In this document: positions 20,541-33,389 of the stretch, one piece after another
Position numbering within the stretch: position 1 is the first letter of the stretch
How the letters are laid out: each line of letters starts with the position of its first letter
NCBI GenBank assembly: GCA_022315425.1
Contig: JAIUPT010000035.1
Span: 1-64,000, forward strand
Reading direction: 5' to 3'
Source of the DNA: Pseudevernia furfuracea
Lineage: Eukaryota; Ascomycota; Lecanoromycetes; Lecanorales; Parmeliaceae
DNA length: 64,000 bases
Notes under the pieces: model-generated
Database searches by the model: none
The model's input: the letters and a program-made list of their open reading frames with translations, nothing else
What the model was told of the DNA's origin: nothing
Made by a program: the position numbers and the translations under genes

Positions 20541-22292
20541 ATGGCTTTAAAGGTACCGCCTCTTGCTCACAAAGCTCTTTTTTTGAGCGAACTGGCTCCA
20601 TATTGTACACGTAACCTCTGCACTACTACTGGCAAGCGCCTAACCCGCTCAAGGTGTGCTGTTTTATCATTGCTCCACACACGGCCAGCCCATTCCATCT
20701 CTTCATCCTCTTCTCTACCAAAGAAGCAAAGGAGGTCCTCTAAGGCGACTGCCCTTATCTCCTTTGCGTCGTTATCAGTGACACTCCTGGCAGCTTGGCA
20801 CTTCTCATCCACCCTACACGCTGAAGCGCCCCTCGAGCAAGAAGATGACAAGATTCAGAACACTAAGGAAGAAGGGCTGGTGGATAGCGCCAAGAGGACA
20901 TTCCGGTTATCGGAAGTATCTACCCACGACAAAGACTCGGAAAACCCCTGGGTTATAAGAGGTACAAAGGTTTACGACATCACAGACTGGATCGCCGGCC
21001 ACCCCGGCGGCAACGTGATTTTGCGCGCAGCTGGCGGCAGCATCGACCCCTATTGGGATATATTCAGTATCCACAAGAAGCAAGAAGTGTATGACATTCT
21101 AGAGTCATATCTCATTGGCCACGTTGATCACCAAGACTTAGTAGACGGACAAGTTCCTCTTGACAGTATCGAGGATCCGTTTGTCCACGACCCAAAAAGG
21201 GACCAGAGGCTAATCGTCCATACCGACAAGCCCATGAACGCGGAGTCACCAACATCGCTGCTGTCCACTTTCCTCACCCCAGTCGACACCTTTTATGTCA
21301 GGAATCATCTCTGGGTTCCTCGGATAGTAGAGAACGAGCACAAGCTCGTAGTCGAGCTCGAGGACGGCGAAGAAAAAGAATACACCGTGTCCGATCTCCG
21401 GAAAAACTTCAAACAACACAAAATCACCGCTACACTCCAATGTTCTGGCAACCGGCGTGCCCACATGACCGAAGGCTCCCGGCCCACCAACGGCCTGCAA
21501 TGGGAAGCTGGCGCAATAGGCAACGCAGAGTGGACAGGCCCACGCCTGAGGGACGTGCTCGCCGACGCTGGTTTCAACGTCGCGGATCCTCCGGAAGATG
21601 TGCAGCATGCCCAATTTGTTGGTGCGGAAGCCTACGGCGCCTCCATTCCACTGTCTAAAGCCATCGACCCTCACGGCGATGTGATATTAGCGTGTGAGAT
21701 GAACGGGAAGGATATTCCTCCTGACCACGGCTTCCCGCTGAGGGTTATTGCACCAGGCCACGTGGCTGCGAGGAGCGTGAAGTGGGTCAATAGAGTAATT
21801 ATGAGTGAGGAGGAGAGCACGAGTCAATGGCAGAGAAGGGATTACAAGTGCTTTGGGCCTAATGATACCGAGAAGCCCAATTGGGAGATGGCGCCAGCGA
21901 TACAAGAGACGCCAGTTCAGAGTGCTATTACGCACATGCATCGGGAAAAGGCAAAGGCAAAGGGGGAGGCCCAAGATGTTGTGATTGAGGGGTACGCTTT
22001 CTCAGGCGGAGGGCGGAAGATCATTCGCGTAGATGTCAGCACGGATGATGGTCATACGTGGGACCAGGCCGAGATAGATTTCGATCCTATCGATAATCGC
22101 ATTAACGATTGGAGCTGGAAGCGTTGGAAGTACACCGTGCCGGAGAATAAGATGGTCGGGGCGACAGTGGTGGTGAAAGCGGTCGATGATGCCTACAATG
22201 GGCAACCGGAGCATCATGAACCTACGTATAATCTGAGGGGAAATTTGACGACGGCCTGGCATCGCGTCAAGTATGATCCGCGGAAGAACTGA
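20541..22292 (+). CDS. Sulfite oxidase (cytochrome b5 plus molybdopterin domains)
   Basis: Intronless 583-aa enzyme that oxidises sulfite to sulfate with a molybdenum cofactor and passes electrons through a heme. The N-terminus (residues 1-60) is rich in Arg/Ser and lacks acids, like a mitochondrial targeting peptide. A hydrophobic segment at about 70-88 suggests an inner-membrane anchor or bipartite signal for the intermembrane space. The cytochrome b5 domain follows, with heme ligands in HPGG (154-157) and a second His near 178. The molybdopterin domain carries the Mo-ligating Cys301 in TLQCSGNRR, and the C-terminal dimerisation domain is complete (GYAFSGGGRKI…). It lacks the FAD module of nitrate reductase, so sulfite oxidase is the better call. 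Start ATG fits the targeting peptide. Confidence 0.92.
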   Translation: MALKVPPLAHKALFLSELAPYCTRNLCTTTGKRLTRSRCAVLSLLHTRPAHSISSSSSLPKKQRRSSKATALISFASLSVTLLAAWHFSSTLHAEAPLEQEDDKIQNTKEEGLVDSAKRTFRLSEVSTHDKDSENPWVIRGTKVYDITDWIAGHPGGNVILRAAGGSIDPYWDIFSIHKKQEVYDILESYLIGHVDHQDLVDGQVPLDSIEDPFVHDPKRDQRLIVHTDKPMNAESPTSLLSTFLTPVDTFYVRNHLWVPRIVENEHKLVVELEDGEEKEYTVSDLRKNFKQHKITATLQCSGNRRAHMTEGSRPTNGLQWEAGAIGNAEWTGPRLRDVLADAGFNVADPPEDVQHAQFVGAEAYGASIPLSKAIDPHGDVILACEMNGKDIPPDHGFPLRVIAPGHVAARSVKWVNRVIMSEEESTSQWQRRDYKCFGPNDTEKPNWEMAPAIQETPVQSAITHMHREKAKAKGEAQDVVIEGYAFSGGGRKIIRVDVSTDDGHTWDQAEIDFDPIDNRINDWSWKRWKYTVPENKMVGATVVVKAVDDAYNGQPEHHEPTYNLRGNLTTAWHRVKYDPRKN

Positions 22293-22650
22293 GCATGCGG
22301 GAGAGGCTGTTGAGTGAGGAGGAGTTTTTTTTGAAAATGAGGAAGTATAATCCTGTGAACAGGCTGCCAACGGATATCTAACTGGCTGGTGTTTCTACTA
22401 CTATCAGTTGGTGATGGAGCAGATCACGCTGTTCATCTTAGCTGTATTGCAAGTTCGTAATGAGTGCCGACCAATACTCAGACGTGGCCACCTACCTATA
22501 CAAGCATGACCTTATCATGGTTCGAGGTCTTATGTAACAGGTTACGAAATGAAGGGTTGAGGCTTTAAGCTGCGTCTTGATGAAGACAGTATAGAAAGAC
22601 CCTACTAGATTCATTAATGTGACCGACACACCTTTGGTTGAATCAGGTGG
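22293..22650. other. Intergenic
   Basis: Downstream of the sulfite oxidase. No gene or structured terminator seen. Confidence 0.4.
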
Positions 22651-23892
22651 TCAACAATGCCAAACTATATTTTCCGCCTCTCTAAGATAGACGCAGGAAT
22701 ATCGTGACCCCTGCAGGATCACAAGCGCAAACCCCTGTGGCTGCCTAATCCGCTTCCCGTCTTTTGCCATTTCTGACGGGCGAGCAACCTTGGCGGTAGG
22801 ATCCCGCTTCAAGAGAGCTCTTCGGGACTGAATCTTTGGAGCGAAGATGGCGTAAGAGATGGTTAATTCCAACATTCAACAATGAATATCGTCCAGTGCA
22901 CAAAAGCTGGTGGTCAAGCAGCGCCGGCGAAGAGGAGTTACAGCTGATGCTCGAAGCTGATATCTGTATTGAGGGCTGTTTTGATACAGAGCATTGCGCC
23001 GAAGACAATTGAAGTAATAACCAAGAGTGATAACCGTGAACTAAAATCCCGTCATAAGAAGTCCAGGCAGTAAATGAACAAATTTGAAGCCCTAGCTTCG
23101 CGCTCACTTTGTCCATCTTCCGTGCTTCCGGATGGAGTAATTTTTCTTCAATTGGGAAAAGTAAACGCGGGAGGGCAACTGACTGGAAGGAGCGCCAAGG
23201 ATGGATGGCGGTAGGGAGGCCAAACTGGCATTCGGAAGCCTGCAGCCTCTGCAGTGATAAGGCCGTTGAGCCACGTCACGAAAAGCTGTAGCGCACTTAG
23301 CATCAACAGTTTTTGGAGTTGCTGTGGAGATTGCAGGGCGATAAATGGCTTTCCGGAGATGAGAATGGCTCGAGAAAAGAGCATTGCACACGTGAGAACG
23401 ATTGCGGGACCAACAAACGCTACAGCGCTAAAAGCTGTTTGAAGTCGTTCGCCAACGCTGAGATTCGCCAGACGTGAGCTCAATAGAGCAGATACTATGG
23501 ATATGACACCTTTAGCTCAACTCGGTTGCTTGCTTGGCATGTCCAACGAGATTGTCCGGAATGAGACCCCATTGGAGGGGCTCCCATACGTAGGCAATCT
23601 TCCAGCCCTTGGCGCAACGAAGAAGTGAGGTCATGATATCTTCATTCATTTGAACACTCGAAATGCCTCCAATCTGTTCGGCTGCTGACCGTCGAAGGAC
23701 AAATCCAGTTTCGATACACCAGGTACTGTCGGAGATATCTTGCTCCAGTAGGAAAACATCGACAGTAGAGTCAAGACATTGATAGAGTGGGTCACCGTCT
23801 CGGATATTGTAAAAACACTGTTGGAAATGCTGCAACACTGTGTTAAGACTACCCCTCAGGTGACAAATGACTAGTCTTGACACAGGCTTCAC
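22651..23892 (-). pseudogene. Decayed GT2 cellulose-synthase-like glycosyltransferase
   Basis: The minus strand keeps the second half of a family 2 processive glycosyltransferase: FYNIRDGDPLYQ, CIETGFVLRRSAAEQIGG, NEDIMTSLL, LQWGLIPDNLVGHAKQ, then SVGERLQTAF, hydrophobic segments with ILISGKPF, and a tail with ISYAIFAPKIQSR. The N-terminal half with the DxD site is absent, and the QxxRW motif that should follow GHAKQ is replaced by a stop. The remaining parts lie in at least three frames over 1.2 kb. Some breaks could be introns, but the missing front and lost QxxRW indicate a pseudogene. Confidence 0.6.
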
Positions 23893-23899
23893 ATGATAT

Positions 23900-26800
23900 T
23901 TAAGTAGCTAAATACCACTTCATAGTTAATCAATCAATCCTCCTCTCATAGATCTCAACAAACACTGAGACAATGTTGCCGTGGCCAATAATGGGTCGTC
24001 TAATAGATGCGATATCGGTTTTAGTCGTTCTGGTCAATCATGCGATATGTGGTATTGTTTCTTTTAACGCCTGAGGCAGATACATAGAAGCTTTAATTCT
24101 GAAGAGAAGTGTTGATAGAGGAATACCTCATAAAGCAAGTGTAGAAGTATACTATCTTCGTCAGACGTCACTAACCGCCAAAGGATAATTGGTTATCGTG
24201 TATAACACTTACGTTGGTATTAGGTTAATGCGTTATGCTCTTTGACCTCTATCGCAGTTGTTTTATAGCGTATCTGATCGTGCTGGTTTACCGCGTAATG
24301 AGGGTAAGATGGAGGCTGTCGTGGGCGAGGGGTATAACAACGCACAAATCATCATGTATAGACAGTATCTCAATCTCACAGCGATTGATAGGAAATTATC
24401 GACTCTTATCATTGTCGCAATTGCGAGCTTCAATTCTCTTGTCACTGGCATTAAGCACGCAATTTTTGGTACGCTGCTGGCAGACAGGGAGTGACTGTTT
24501 ATAAGTGACTTAATGGCACAACTACTATTAGATCCATTGAGGACGTTGATATCGATGATCATTGTCGTGGATGTGAATGATGCTGAGCAAATCTCGTAAT
24601 TTCTTAAGTATTCGCCTAGAGGTGGACCTACGCGACTTGAGGCGCTATCAATACATTCAGGGGAAGGAGATCGAGCAATGTTCAGCGATGCGCATCGGCA
24701 ATTTCTCAATTACCTGCATGACGGCACAGTGCCGAAGGACAGCGCACTTGCTGACTCGCCATGAAAACTTATTTTGGGCAAGTCAAACAACTCATTCATG
24801 TGGGATGGTGGTCTCAAGGACGCAGAGACGATGAGAAATAGAGCAATATTCAACCCTGACAGTTCTTTGAAAAGCAAGTCGCAAGGTTCACAGAATCGGT
24901 ATTTGGTGTTGTGGAGATCCAAAGCGCCGTGGACAACTGGGGGAAGGAGATCCATGAAGTTCGAGCGGTTTTAGAGAGAGCCCCTTTTAGTTTCCATTGT
25001 GAATCTCATCAAATCGAGGCTTCAAAAAAGCATGTGTTGGTTGATCATCGTGTACTGGCGTGAGAATTACTCCCTCCCGCTGCTTGGTCTTTTCGTCTGT
25101 GCTCGCAATTTATGATATGCTATAAAGACGGCGACAGTGGCCCCCCAAATTGATTTTAGTGTAGCATGAATCTTTCATTGCAATCAATGCTTTTCCCGTT
25201 GAGCGGCTCGCCTCCATGTTGATCTCCTCGGCAGGGCGAAGTGGCTAGAAGCTCCAAGACCTTCGTTCGGTGTGGACTGGGCGGCCACGAGACATCCAGC
25301 ACCTAAAATTTATATTTGCTATGACCATGTATGGGGACCGCATGTGAGGTAGCGTGGCTGCTGTTGGGCAGAGTGGTTGCACACGCTAACAACCGTCTGC
25401 ATAGGTTGCCAGAATATATGCCGACCTCTAAGCTCCATCACTAGACTTCGTCAAGAGTTTTCCCAGTCGGGTCGATAGCAAAAAGTTTTCAACTTTGACG
25501 TGCCCTAGCATGCTGTCTTCAAAGGGTGTATGGATACTGCAGATTTTCCTTCTCCCTCGACGACGAAACGGTGGCCTACGAAACGGTGGCCTTCATCCTA
25601 TACGGCCAGAAATCCGGCATAACCAGCACCATCCCTCCCTGTTGTGCTTTCGTCTAGTATGGTTGGATCTGCACCGCCATAGCCCAGCCTCCTAGACAGT
25701 GTGTAGATGGTGCTCTTTTCCCAACATATCTGGCCTCCAGGGTTCTAGCCATCTCATCACCGTAGTTCCTTGCTGGCTCTCTCCAACGCTTGGCCATGGA
25801 CCTCAGTGTTCTCATCCATGCGGTCATCAGCGCTGGGCATCGTTGCGCTGCTCTACAGTCTGAGAACGGTTTCTGACAGCCTGCGTAAGCCCGCCTAGTG
25901 AGGTGGGGAGCTTGAGAGGCTAGAGTTGCACGTGCGAGGAGAGAAAATGAAGGGCGTAGATAGACAGGCGCCTAAGGGACTGTGAAGATGAAGCTATAAC
26001 TGTCGGTCAAGCTCACGGTGCCGTGGTGGTCCGACACTAGTCGACGATTGCCGAAAGGAACAACGATTGATATTGGGCCGAGATGAAGCAGAGTGCTAAG
26101 AGCGATAGGTTGAAGGGCTGAAGTAGAATAATCGTGGTAGGATCTTCACAGCACCTCTTCTCTTGCCTCTCTACGGATTAAACGTTTCCCCGAATCACCG
26201 ACTTCCGCTGACGGACCCCCCTTCTCCAACAAACCCTCTCCAAACATTCAGTCCTCATATATTGTGTATTGTACCCTCTGCCTTGCATATATTGCGAAGC
26301 CAATCACCTAGAAGTGTACAACAGTGTCTGTGGAGTGTGAAGGCTATTCAAATGTTTTCCTCGACCGATATACATCATACTATGAGGAAAGGTGCTCGTT
26401 GCAAGCAGATGTGGTGGCAATGGTGGAGCATTGAAAGCTTAGTCTTTGAGCAAGACCTAGTTCTCCCTCGGCCCGTGGCGTCTTTTATCAACAATCGATC
26501 CAATTTATAGAGATGACTTTTTCCCCAGAAGATCCGGTGGTGGAGTGGTAATTCGCATCACCCCAATTCCAGGGCCAGCGTCGTCTCTGTCTTCTGCATT
26601 GTTAATTTTCCGCTTCCTGTGATTTCCGAGCCATCTGCCGGCAGCTTCCATTCGCGCGAGCTTGTGGAACCTGTTTGCAATAATCTAGAAAATTTCATCC
26701 CCGTCGGGCTCATCGATGGATACATTAGGTTCAGCCTCAGAGGCAACCACCCAGTCAGTGGCGCTTACAGCTTATTTTGCGCTCAAAAAATGCAATGGGA

Positions 26801-27019
26801 CTATGGTCTCTGGACCGTTGACTTCCGCATCTCCAATTGCGCCCTGAATAAGTCGTGTGGAGACTCGCCGAATCATCCTCCTCGATGGAATTGAGCACGG
26901 TGCAGACCCTGCCCGTCTCTATTATTCCTTTCTCATGTTGAAGCTGCTACCTGTTCTCCGACCAAGAAGGTAATCGAGCTAGAATGTCATCCGCGCCATA
27001 TTCAGCAGTGCCACTGCCG
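23900..27019. other. Unassigned region with gene debris
   Basis: No intact gene. 24258-24494 (+) has a coding-like frame (EGYNNAQIIMYRQYLNLTA…) and 24577-24974 has pieces in other frames that may belong to one decayed gene. 25000-27000 has only short frames without motifs. No RNA genes or repeats were recognised. Confidence 0.4.
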
Positions 27020-28385
27020 CCTGACATCAGTTGAGGATATCAATTCGTCGCAGTCCAGTGGTCGCTTTCCTCGATTGCAGTCCTCGTAGTGCTCTTACGC
27101 CTCTGCATTCGAGGCATGCTTCGAAGGCGGATAGCAGGGGACCACTATACGATTCTAGCAGCTTTGGTATCACACTCTCGCCGCTGAAATTAGTGCACTC
27201 AACGACTTTTTTGCTAACAGTGTCATAGGTATGTGCTCTTGGTCAAAGCATCGTGGCTATCTTTGAGGTCAAGGAAGGATTCGGCCGAAATATTCAATAC
27301 CTACAATCTACGCAAATACAAAACATCACTCGAGATCTTTTTATCACAATACTGTTCAATCTTACTGGCAACTACTTCGCCAGGATCTCCGTTTGTCTGT
27401 TTATTCTGCAGCTTCTGCCTTTCACCCACAGGTTCTCCCACTACTGAGTAACACCCACAGGGGGCACGAAACACGGATTTTCGTCATCATGTATCAAAGT
27501 TCAAGAACAAATCTAACTCCTAGTAGTTGTACCTACGGGCTTATGGTATTCTGCACCGTCATTGTGATGGCCACATTCCTTTTCGTGTGCCTTCAATGCA
27601 TCCCGATTCAAGGGTTTTGGGACAGAAGCATCAATGCGCACTGCATATCACGAGCTGGGATCACCAACATGAACCAAGCACAGGGCGGTATGTAATCCGC
27701 AATGGTCTATCTCCCAGCCATGGCTCACCTGAGAACAGCATTTTCGGTTTTCATAGACACCCTCTGCGTCTTTCTTCCTATCATGGTGTTCTGGAACCTT
27801 CAGATTAGCTGGAGAGAAAACCTGGCTGTGTTTATCCTCTTAGGACTTGGCCTCCTGTGAGGCTACATGAGTCTTTCAGGAGAACCTCATCCATTCTAAT
27901 ACTTTCACAGTACCGCAGGAGCCGCTGTTTGCGAGGACCGTCTTGTGCAATTTTTGGAGCCAAAATTTTACTCGTAAGCATATTTGGCTCTCAGTGAGAA
28001 GCTCAAAGCGTCTGAAAAACCTGCAGGGGACCTCATTCCGGATGCGATATTGGCTTGGTGAGCATTCCTCGTGCAAGCGCTTTCTAATTTCTGCTGTCAC
28101 CGAGCTGATCGAGGCACCAGCGTTGAACGAAATATCGGGATTATCGTAGCCTCCATGCCAGCCCTACGCCAGCTATCCACCATGTTCAAGAAACAACAGC
28201 GCTCACACTGTTCCAACAGGCTCTTTGCAGGAGGCAACCACTTCATCACATCGCCGCTGAGCCCTTCGACCGAGGATATGCAGAGCGACCTAATCACATC
28301 TCTCAACTCACCGGTGAGTAGTATAACTGAAAAGACGAAAACGAAACAAAAGGTAGACAGTGGAATCAAACGAGTCCTACTATAA
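27020..28385 (+). pseudogene. Rhodopsin-domain (SAT4/PTH11-like) membrane receptor, degenerate
   Basis: Plus-strand segments in order match the fungal rhodopsin-domain family: EVKEGFGRNIQYL and LFITILFNLTGNYFARIS (27253-27447), VMATFLFVCLQCIPIQGFWDRS with HCIS (27540-27690), AMVYLPAMAHLRTAFSVFID and LPIMVFWNLQISW (27700-27850), then ERNIGIIVASMPALRQL (28130-28170). The order and the QC…FW…C hallmark are right for a seven-helix receptor of about 350 aa. Frames change several times and some junctions lack splice signals, so it is either a multi-exon gene with poorly resolved introns or, more likely, a pseudogene. Confidence 0.5.
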
Positions 28386-28626
28386 GCATAGCGTGCCCGT
28401 TGGGGCATCACAGCTTCTCAGCGGAACACGTAGACGACGTTAATGATCATCAGAATGCGAAGGCGAGGGAGTGTAATAAGCAGTGGGAAGAAAGACGTAA
28501 GAGCAGGCCAATTTTAGAAAACTTGGCGGTGCTAGGGTACTCGTGCGACATCGAGGGAGGGTCTCCTAAGCTCATGACTTAGGGGACTCACAAGCGCAGA
28601 GGTCATGGAAAGTAGGAAAAGAAGAC

Positions 28627-29280
28627 ATGTTCAAGCCTCTTCTTCCCGCACTTTTAATCCTTTCCATAGTCTCATCGATCCTCTTGAGCGCCGAAGGTGA
28701 GTAATTTTTGCGGGCAGATAGGTTACCCTTGAATTCGGCATCTATCAGTGTGACCTGAGAAATGGTTAAATCCAGCGGCGTTCGCCGTAGTCACATCGTG
28801 CGGGCGGAATCGTTGGCAAGTTAGGATCATATTCGTTGAACGAAGTGTGGTAATGATCAACATCCACAGCACCAAACACTTGTCCAGGCCAACAAGAACT
28901 CCTCTCCTACAGCATTCAGGGTTACGATCCATCAAATGATTACAACTTGCCTCCGAAAACTCAGCCTCTGTTTTGGAGAGACTGCCGACAACTTCTGGGC
29001 TCAATTCCTGCCTCTGAAATACCTCAGATCTTCGGAGATGATGGTACCCGTGGTATCGATGTCGTACTGTTTTTCAAGTGGTCGGGACTATACTTACCTT
29101 GTCTTGCTTCGGCAGTCCCACGTACTGGCCCCGACACCAACTGATGGCCATTGTGCTATCGAGGTGAGGTTAGAAGAACCTGCAGCTAATGCGAGATGGT
29201 ATGATATATGGGTCGCTGCGGTAGAGTTGTGGGTATGTATGTGTGCTAGGTCGGGAAACGAAAGGAGTTTCGATTGGTGA
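28627..29280 (+). CDS. Small secreted protein, three exons
   Basis: ATG at 28627 starts a signal peptide (MFKPLLPALLILSIVSSILL, cleavage near SAEG). Proposed exons are 28627-28696, 28888-29063 and 29116-29280, giving 136 aa. Intron 1 has a GTGAGT donor and a CCAG acceptor; intron 2 is 52 bp. Phases agree and the joined product has one open frame. The mature part has three or four Cys residues and a motif (RWYDIWVAAVELW) common in small secreted fungal proteins of unknown function. The last exon might instead splice at 29231 onward and run to about 29450, so the C-terminus is uncertain. Confidence 0.5.
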
Positions 29281-29734
29281 AGGTAAATTCTAAACGAGGT
29301 CATGTTTCTACGTGTAGAAGGCTCACTGGTTCTGCGACATTGATGCTAGGAGTATATTCCAAATCCGAGTGACGAGGGGAGGTCACGACGGGTCCTGTTG
29401 GACTCAGCTTGACCCGTACCTGTGTTGGTGGGCCTTGAACGCCCACTGCCCGTCATAGATATTGTGCTTGAATGTAGTCGATTAGATTTTCTTGAACCAA
29501 GGCATTGTAATTGGAGAAAGGAGGAAGAAGTTGTATGATCTATGATTTGAGATTCCCGACACTTGGCATGTTATCGCAACTTGCGCTCTTAAATCTTGCC
29601 GCCAGCATGCTGTTCTCAAGCTACCATGAGCTTCACTCGCTTGATCACGCATTTCTCAAGCCCCTCGCAGACTGTCGCTGTGAATATGTATCCATTGCGG
29701 CTCCTTTTCGCTAACTTCAATCCCGTAAGCACTC

Positions 29735-30883
29735 TCATCCATCCTCCGACACTATCCTCAAGTCTGAGATATGCATGTCGCTATAGAACTTGCAATTTTT
29801 CTGGTGACAGGTCGGCACAGGGCAATGGTGTCCCGCGTAGCAGATTGGATCCCGGCAGCTGTTCGACTGTCGGCACGGGAGGCCTCTTGCCAAGTACCGA
29901 AGTCCATTCAGTTCCTCGCTATCGAGCCCTCCATCATGGCGCGCGGTGCACCGAGGATCCGGACATTCCCCACGGAGGTAATGATAGTTGCAGAACTTCT
30001 TATGTCGAAGCCACGTGATGACCGACTCCATGGGTCTGATGGGCGGATCAACTCTCTGACCATGGGCGTTTCGAAAGATGACTGGCTTCGGCCTGCCAAC
30101 TGAGGGTCGATGCTCGACATCGCGGAATACTCCTTGGAACGAGCATACTTGTAGCTTAGACAGTACGCGTGCTAAGCTTTGTATTCCTCGTGAGCTCTTG
30201 AAGACCATTAACTTCTCTTTGGCTGAATCGTTGTCTAAGTCTTGTAGTACTATGATGACTCTTTCGTCGATAACGTCTCCAAAGAGTATCAATTTGCAGT
30301 GTGGATCGGAAAGATTGACCTTGAGTGCATCTGTGAGGGCTATGGTGTAGTTGTCAGCATATTTTGACTGTCCGCTGCATTCAAGGTTGGCTTACCGCGG
30401 CCTCGATACGCCGGCATGCTTATTTTATCTTCAATCGGAACGAATTCAACCAGTGACTCGACGCTGTTGAAGCCTTGAAGGAACCATCCGAAGTTCGCGC
30501 GGTTTGGTATAACGCTCGCGTCAAAATAGGCATCGCTGAGCCATTCGTGATTGCCTAAAATGCGGACTACCAAAGGCATCACCTCGTAATTCCATTCGCG
30601 CAGCCATTCGCCGATAGCGTGAGTCAGTGCCGTGGCAGCTTCTATGCCCCCTTTTTCGCCATTGCGGACGTATTTGTCCAGAAACTAGAGTAGAATCTGG
30701 CATTAGAACATATCTCACATTCAAAGGATGCCTTGGAAGCTTCACTTGGAAACAGTTTCCGTTGATGAGAACGGAGATGAAAGCGTTTGGATCGCCTTCT
30801 ATGCGCTCATCAGTCCTTGTGTGCTTGCCAAGAGATGACATCTTCTCAGCAGAAGTCAAGAACCGTATCTTATGTCCGGACAT
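29735..30883 (-). CDS. Tandem CCCH zinc-finger protein
   Basis: Three exons are inferred: 30883-30746, 30684-30396 and 30330-29735, with introns of 61 and 65 bp and consistent phases, giving about 340 aa. The first two-thirds follow a fungal alpha/beta domain seen ahead of tandem CCCH fingers, with the acidic start ISVLINGN, then VVRILGNHEWL and CKLILFGDVIDE. The C-terminus has closely spaced Cys/His clusters: C-x8-C-x4-C-x3-H (CNYHYLRGECPDPRCTARH), then C-x5-C-x4-C-x3-H, then a third partial set ending MH. CCCH fingers typically bind RNA. The start is uncertain: an in-frame ATG also lies at 30841 and a further upstream exon is possible. Confidence 0.7.
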
Positions 30884-33389
30884 CAGCAGCCTCGTCTGTG
30901 TTGTCTGTTGAGATAGAAAGATCGCTATCACAGGTGGTCGCGGCAGGGAAAGTTATCCTGAGTGGCGCCGGGTCCGTGATGACCGAAATTTTCATGTGGG
31001 GGAATGGAAGGTGATTGAATATCTGAGGGATGAGAAGATGGCCAACTGAGATGACTCTCTGCCAAATAGTATGCCAACTCCAGCACAAACAAGGGCACCC
31101 AGAAGGCTCCAGAGACTCTCTAGTCATTTCTTGGCAATCTTAGAATTCACGAGGTTTGAAAGGAGCTAACTCGAGGTGCTAGATTGTGATGGTCCATCAA
31201 AGACGGTTTGATATTCCAAGCACAAGGTAACAAATCGGCGATTCTTCGGCTAGTCTAGTTCAGGAAGTAGCTAGAATGTCTCAGACACGCATGCAGAAAC
31301 AATAGAAACTAGCCGAATTGCAAACTCTACGTTGTTGATTGTGATGATTTGGTGTTGATACTGAAGCATAAAGCGTGTTCACCCTCATGCCAGTCAAGAA
31401 GCTACATGCTGCTTTATCACTCTGCGTTCTTATTCTTAAAAAATGCCCTACGAGTGAGTGGACACAATTCTTGCTAATGGAACCTACAAAGACAAGATAC
31501 CTCGTCTTCACTCCTTCATCTTTTCTGAAACAAGTGTCTGAAACAAAGAAGTGTGCAGGTAGCCATGATTACGAGAGGTTGTGATCACGAGAGCCTTTAC
31601 CGCAAGTCTAGACTTTCTGGATTTGTGTTGATCGACGTCTTCGCCGTTTGCTAAAGGTTGGGTGGAATATCTTACACGAATGTTTGCGATTAAATACAAC
31701 GTATGCCACCTCAGCCGTTTTTGCACGTGGAACCCTGAAGGACCTGGCGATCATGCACGACGCCGGCATCGGGTGGGTCGCAATTCAAGCCATTCGCTGA
31801 AGATTGGTACCGGCCCGTCAGGCCGTAGGTAACGAGCCAATTAGCATCCTCTAGTTGGCGCCCACTACTCTACAGCCAGCCTATGGAATGTAGTAAGTAA
31901 AGGCTAGGACCTTGCAGATGACGGTGAAAATCGCTCTCCTTTCACTTCCTTCCCCCCTCAAAATACCCTTCCCAACGCTCCAGGTATAGCTGACTTCTCG
32001 GGACGCTGATCTTACCCTTCATTCCGAGGATAGTGTCTCCGTAATAATGTTGGAGTACATTTCCAGAATAACTCGCTGAAAGTCAGATTCAACCGCGTTT
32101 ATTGTTTGCGCTTTGGCAAACAGTATGGCCGTCAGAGCCTTTTTTTTTGGAAGTTCCTTGTTAGCAAAATAAAACAGACCCAAAACCTGTACTAGCTTCC
32201 CACCCTGCATAATCGCACGGCAGTAGGTGGAACGGGCATTGGTGGGTAAGCTTCTCTGCAATACTCCACGGACCCGAGAAAGTGGAGCCAAGTCCCAGGT
32301 TGCTCTATTCTTAGCACGTCAATCCGACCGCTTAGGTATGCTGAGCCCCTTTTCTCTTTTCGCTTCAAAAGCATCGCCCAAGCAAAAGTAGAGATTCAAG
32401 TCCCAATATAGATCGCATGTAGAGTAATTGCGTTCAAATCTTGCAAGATAGGTCTGCCGGCAGGAATTAAAAACATTGCCCCATACACTCCACTTCCACC
32501 TCCTGGTCAAGTGGTATTTCCAAGTCCCTGCTATGTGAAGAGTGGTCCCCGTCAATATATTCGACATACAACCTAGGAGACTTCGCTACCGACGTCGGGT
32601 CTGTGCGATCAAATTTCCCGACTGCCTGCCGCTCTTCTTCCCAAGTCTCACGAAAAATAGTAAGCAACGTAGGTACAGGGCGGTGAATGGCCTCCCTATG
32701 GACATAATCATTTGCACTTGCGGAGGGCTGAGATTCAGGGGCTATACTGGTGCCATCGCTCCTTAGTCCCATAAGTGAGGCTTGGGAGATGGGAAGCCCG
32801 ATTGGGCGGCCGGCTGCTGCTGCCGGTTTTATTGTTCGTGTGATGAGGACTGGACCAGCGAGTCATGGAGTCTAGAATAACAGCTGAGACTAAGTCATTA
32901 TTTTCATATTGTGCCGTGGTAGTCATGAGGTGCTCCGTCATTTTGGCCCTGGATATGGGGGGATTGTGTTGTCGGGATAGCCGAAATAATGTACCAGGAT
33001 TGCAAGTCTTAGCGCTCAAGAAAGCCAGCTCTGCCGGAAGGCCGTCGGTTCGTGCCGAGGTAATGGGTGAAAGGTGGGCTCCGGGACCTTGGTGAAGCCC
33101 CTAGCTCCTGTCATGCTGACTTGCATACGCATATGCAGGCACCCTGCATAATCTCCGTTTTCTCCACGAATAAGCTCCAAGACGGCACCAAATGACGGCC
33201 TCAACGAGACGGGTGCATGAGTCTCAGTGCGGAACTTTAACACGTGCCTTTTGAAGACAAGTTCTGTTATGGGAATGATGATTTTGGAGTAGCCGAGAGT
33301 TGCAACATGAGAATTTTGCTATTCGGTCACGACTTCTGAGTTTCACTGCATGCCAGCCGATGGCAAGTGCCCTCTACGCATTGTCCACA
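30884..33389. other. Unassigned region
   Basis: Contains minus-strand frames without recognised domains: 32467-32772 (acidic, LTIFRETWEEERQAVGKF) and 32019-32291. They could be exons of one unrecognised or decayed gene at about 32000-32770, but no splice chain could be supported. Nothing else seen. Confidence 0.4.

Noticed and set aside
21246..21674. Minus-strand frame opposite the sulfite oxidase
   Set aside because: Shadow of a real gene; no domain and typical antisense composition.
26163..26510. 115-codon frame on the plus strand
   Set aside because: No start context, domain or splice partners; low-complexity Pro/Ser start.
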